In this document: positions 8,261-8,843 of the stretch, piece after piece
Position numbering within the stretch: position 1 is the first letter of the stretch
Layout: each line of letters begins with the position of its first letter
NCBI GenBank assembly: GCA_012032965.1
Contig: JAAUPT010000047.1
Span: 1 to 8,843 of the forward strand
DNA length: 8,843 nt
Direction of reading: 5' to 3'
DNA from: Nitrospira sp.
GTDB taxonomy: Bacteria > Nitrospirota > Nitrospiria > Nitrospirales > Nitrospiraceae
Position numbers and translations under genes: made by a program
The notes under the pieces: generated by a model
Database searches by the model: none
The model's input: only the letters and a program-made list of their open reading frames with translations
Told to the model about the DNA's origin: nothing

Positions 8261-8843
8261 GATCACAGAATTCATCGTCACTTCCGGAGAACAACCCAAG
8301 CGCTTAGACGTGTTTCTCGTGAATCGAGAACGGGATATCTCACGGTCAGCTCTCCAGCGCCTGATCGAGTTGGGTCGGATCAGACTCAACGACCAGGTTG
8401 TGAAGGCCAGCCAGAAGATCAAGCCTGGAGATAGAATCACGATGGATGTGCCGAAACCGGAACCGCTTTCAATAAAGGGCGAAGCCATTCCCCTCGATGT
8501 CCTCTTCGAAGATGAATCGCTTCTTGTCTTGAATAAACCGCCTGGTATCGTCGCCCACCCCGCTCCAGGAAACTGGACGGGTACACTGGTCAACGCGTTG
8601 CTGCATCACTTCCAGAATTCAGGCGGAACAATTTCAACCATTGGAGGGAAAGAGCGGCCTGGCCTTGTTCATCGTCTGGATAAAGAAACTTCCGGCATCA
8701 TGGTGATTACGAAAACTGATTCAGCGCATCGTGCCCTTGCCGCACAATTCAAGCTCCATACCATCACGCGAATTTATGAGGCCCTGGTCTGGGGAATCCC
8801 CAAGAAAGGTCGGGGGCTGATCGAATTGGCGATTGGTCGGGAT
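8259..8843 (+). CDS. rluD: RluD-family 23S rRNA pseudouridine synthase, N-terminal part
   Basis: The first 195 residues are present; the gene continues past the right edge. The family isomerises uridines to pseudouridine in RNA; RluD itself modifies helix 69 of 23S rRNA. An S4-type RNA-binding domain is visible at residues about 13-60 (PKRLDVFLVNRERDISRSAL, then LIELGRIRLNDQVVKASQKI, KPGD). The catalytic domain follows: VLFEDESLLVLNKPPGIVAHP and then RPGLVHRLDKETSG, where Asp141 in HRLD is the catalytic aspartate. ATG at 8259 is the only ATG after the in-frame stop at 8142 and gives the usual family opening, though it lacks a ribosome site. Without the C-terminus, RluD cannot be told apart from RluC- or RluA-type relatives with certainty; RluD is the best fit. 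Confidence 0.9.
   Translation, partial: MITEFIVTSGEQPKRLDVFLVNRERDISRSALQRLIELGRIRLNDQVVKASQKIKPGDRITMDVPKPEPLSIKGEAIPLDVLFEDESLLVLNKPPGIVAHPAPGNWTGTLVNALLHHFQNSGGTISTIGGKERPGLVHRLDKETSGIMVITKTDSAHRALAAQFKLHTITRIYEALVWGIPKKGRGLIELAIGRD

Overview
The window is a piece of bacterial chromosome, moderately GC-rich. Its core is a complete set of F1-ATPase genes on the + strand, in the order atpH-atpA-atpG-atpD-atpC (2050-7000). Around it lie a secreted HEAT-repeat protein, a small overlapping gene pair (DUF4258-like and DUF2283), a single-heme DUF3365 protein, and the first 195 codons of an RluD-family pseudouridine synthase at the right edge. The AtpA and AtpD sequences and the accompanying HEAT-repeat and DUF3365 heme genes suggest a Nitrospira-like member of the Nitrospirota. 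That is inference from recalled family resemblance, not a database result.

Layout. Positions 1-174 hold nothing I can assign. On the minus strand, a 78-residue DUF4258-like protein (605-369) and a 65-residue DUF2283 protein (372-175) overlap by four bases, as toxin-antitoxin genes often do. Upstream of them on the same strand is a HEAT-repeat protein with a signal peptide (1807-727), broken by two one-base deletions. A divergent intergenic region (1808-2049) carries a plausible sigma70 promoter for the atp operon. The operon follows: delta, alpha, gamma, beta, epsilon. A short convergent region comes next, with a possible small minus-strand gene interrupted by an amber codon (7233-7027). Then come the DUF3365 c-type heme gene (7789-7241), a 458-base divergent intergenic region, and the rluD-like gene running off the window.

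How the genes work together. The five atp genes encode the whole soluble F1 head (alpha3 beta3 gamma epsilon) plus the delta stator subunit. No membrane Fo gene (a, b or c) is present. The gene before atpH is divergent, so the Fo genes must lie at another locus. The other genes have no obvious mechanistic link to ATP synthesis.

The most striking feature is sequence integrity. Seven single-base frameshifts interrupt otherwise perfectly conserved proteins: two in the HEAT gene, two in atpA, one in atpG and two in atpD. Six are one-base deletions, mostly in short homopolymers, and one is an insertion. Restoring them gives full-length proteins of normal family size with intact catalytic motifs. 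The likeliest reading is uncorrected sequencing or assembly error, not gene decay or programmed frameshifting. I found no convincing undescribed biological system here. The items most worth a second look are the small overlapping pair, the amber-interrupted small ORF and the split atp operon.
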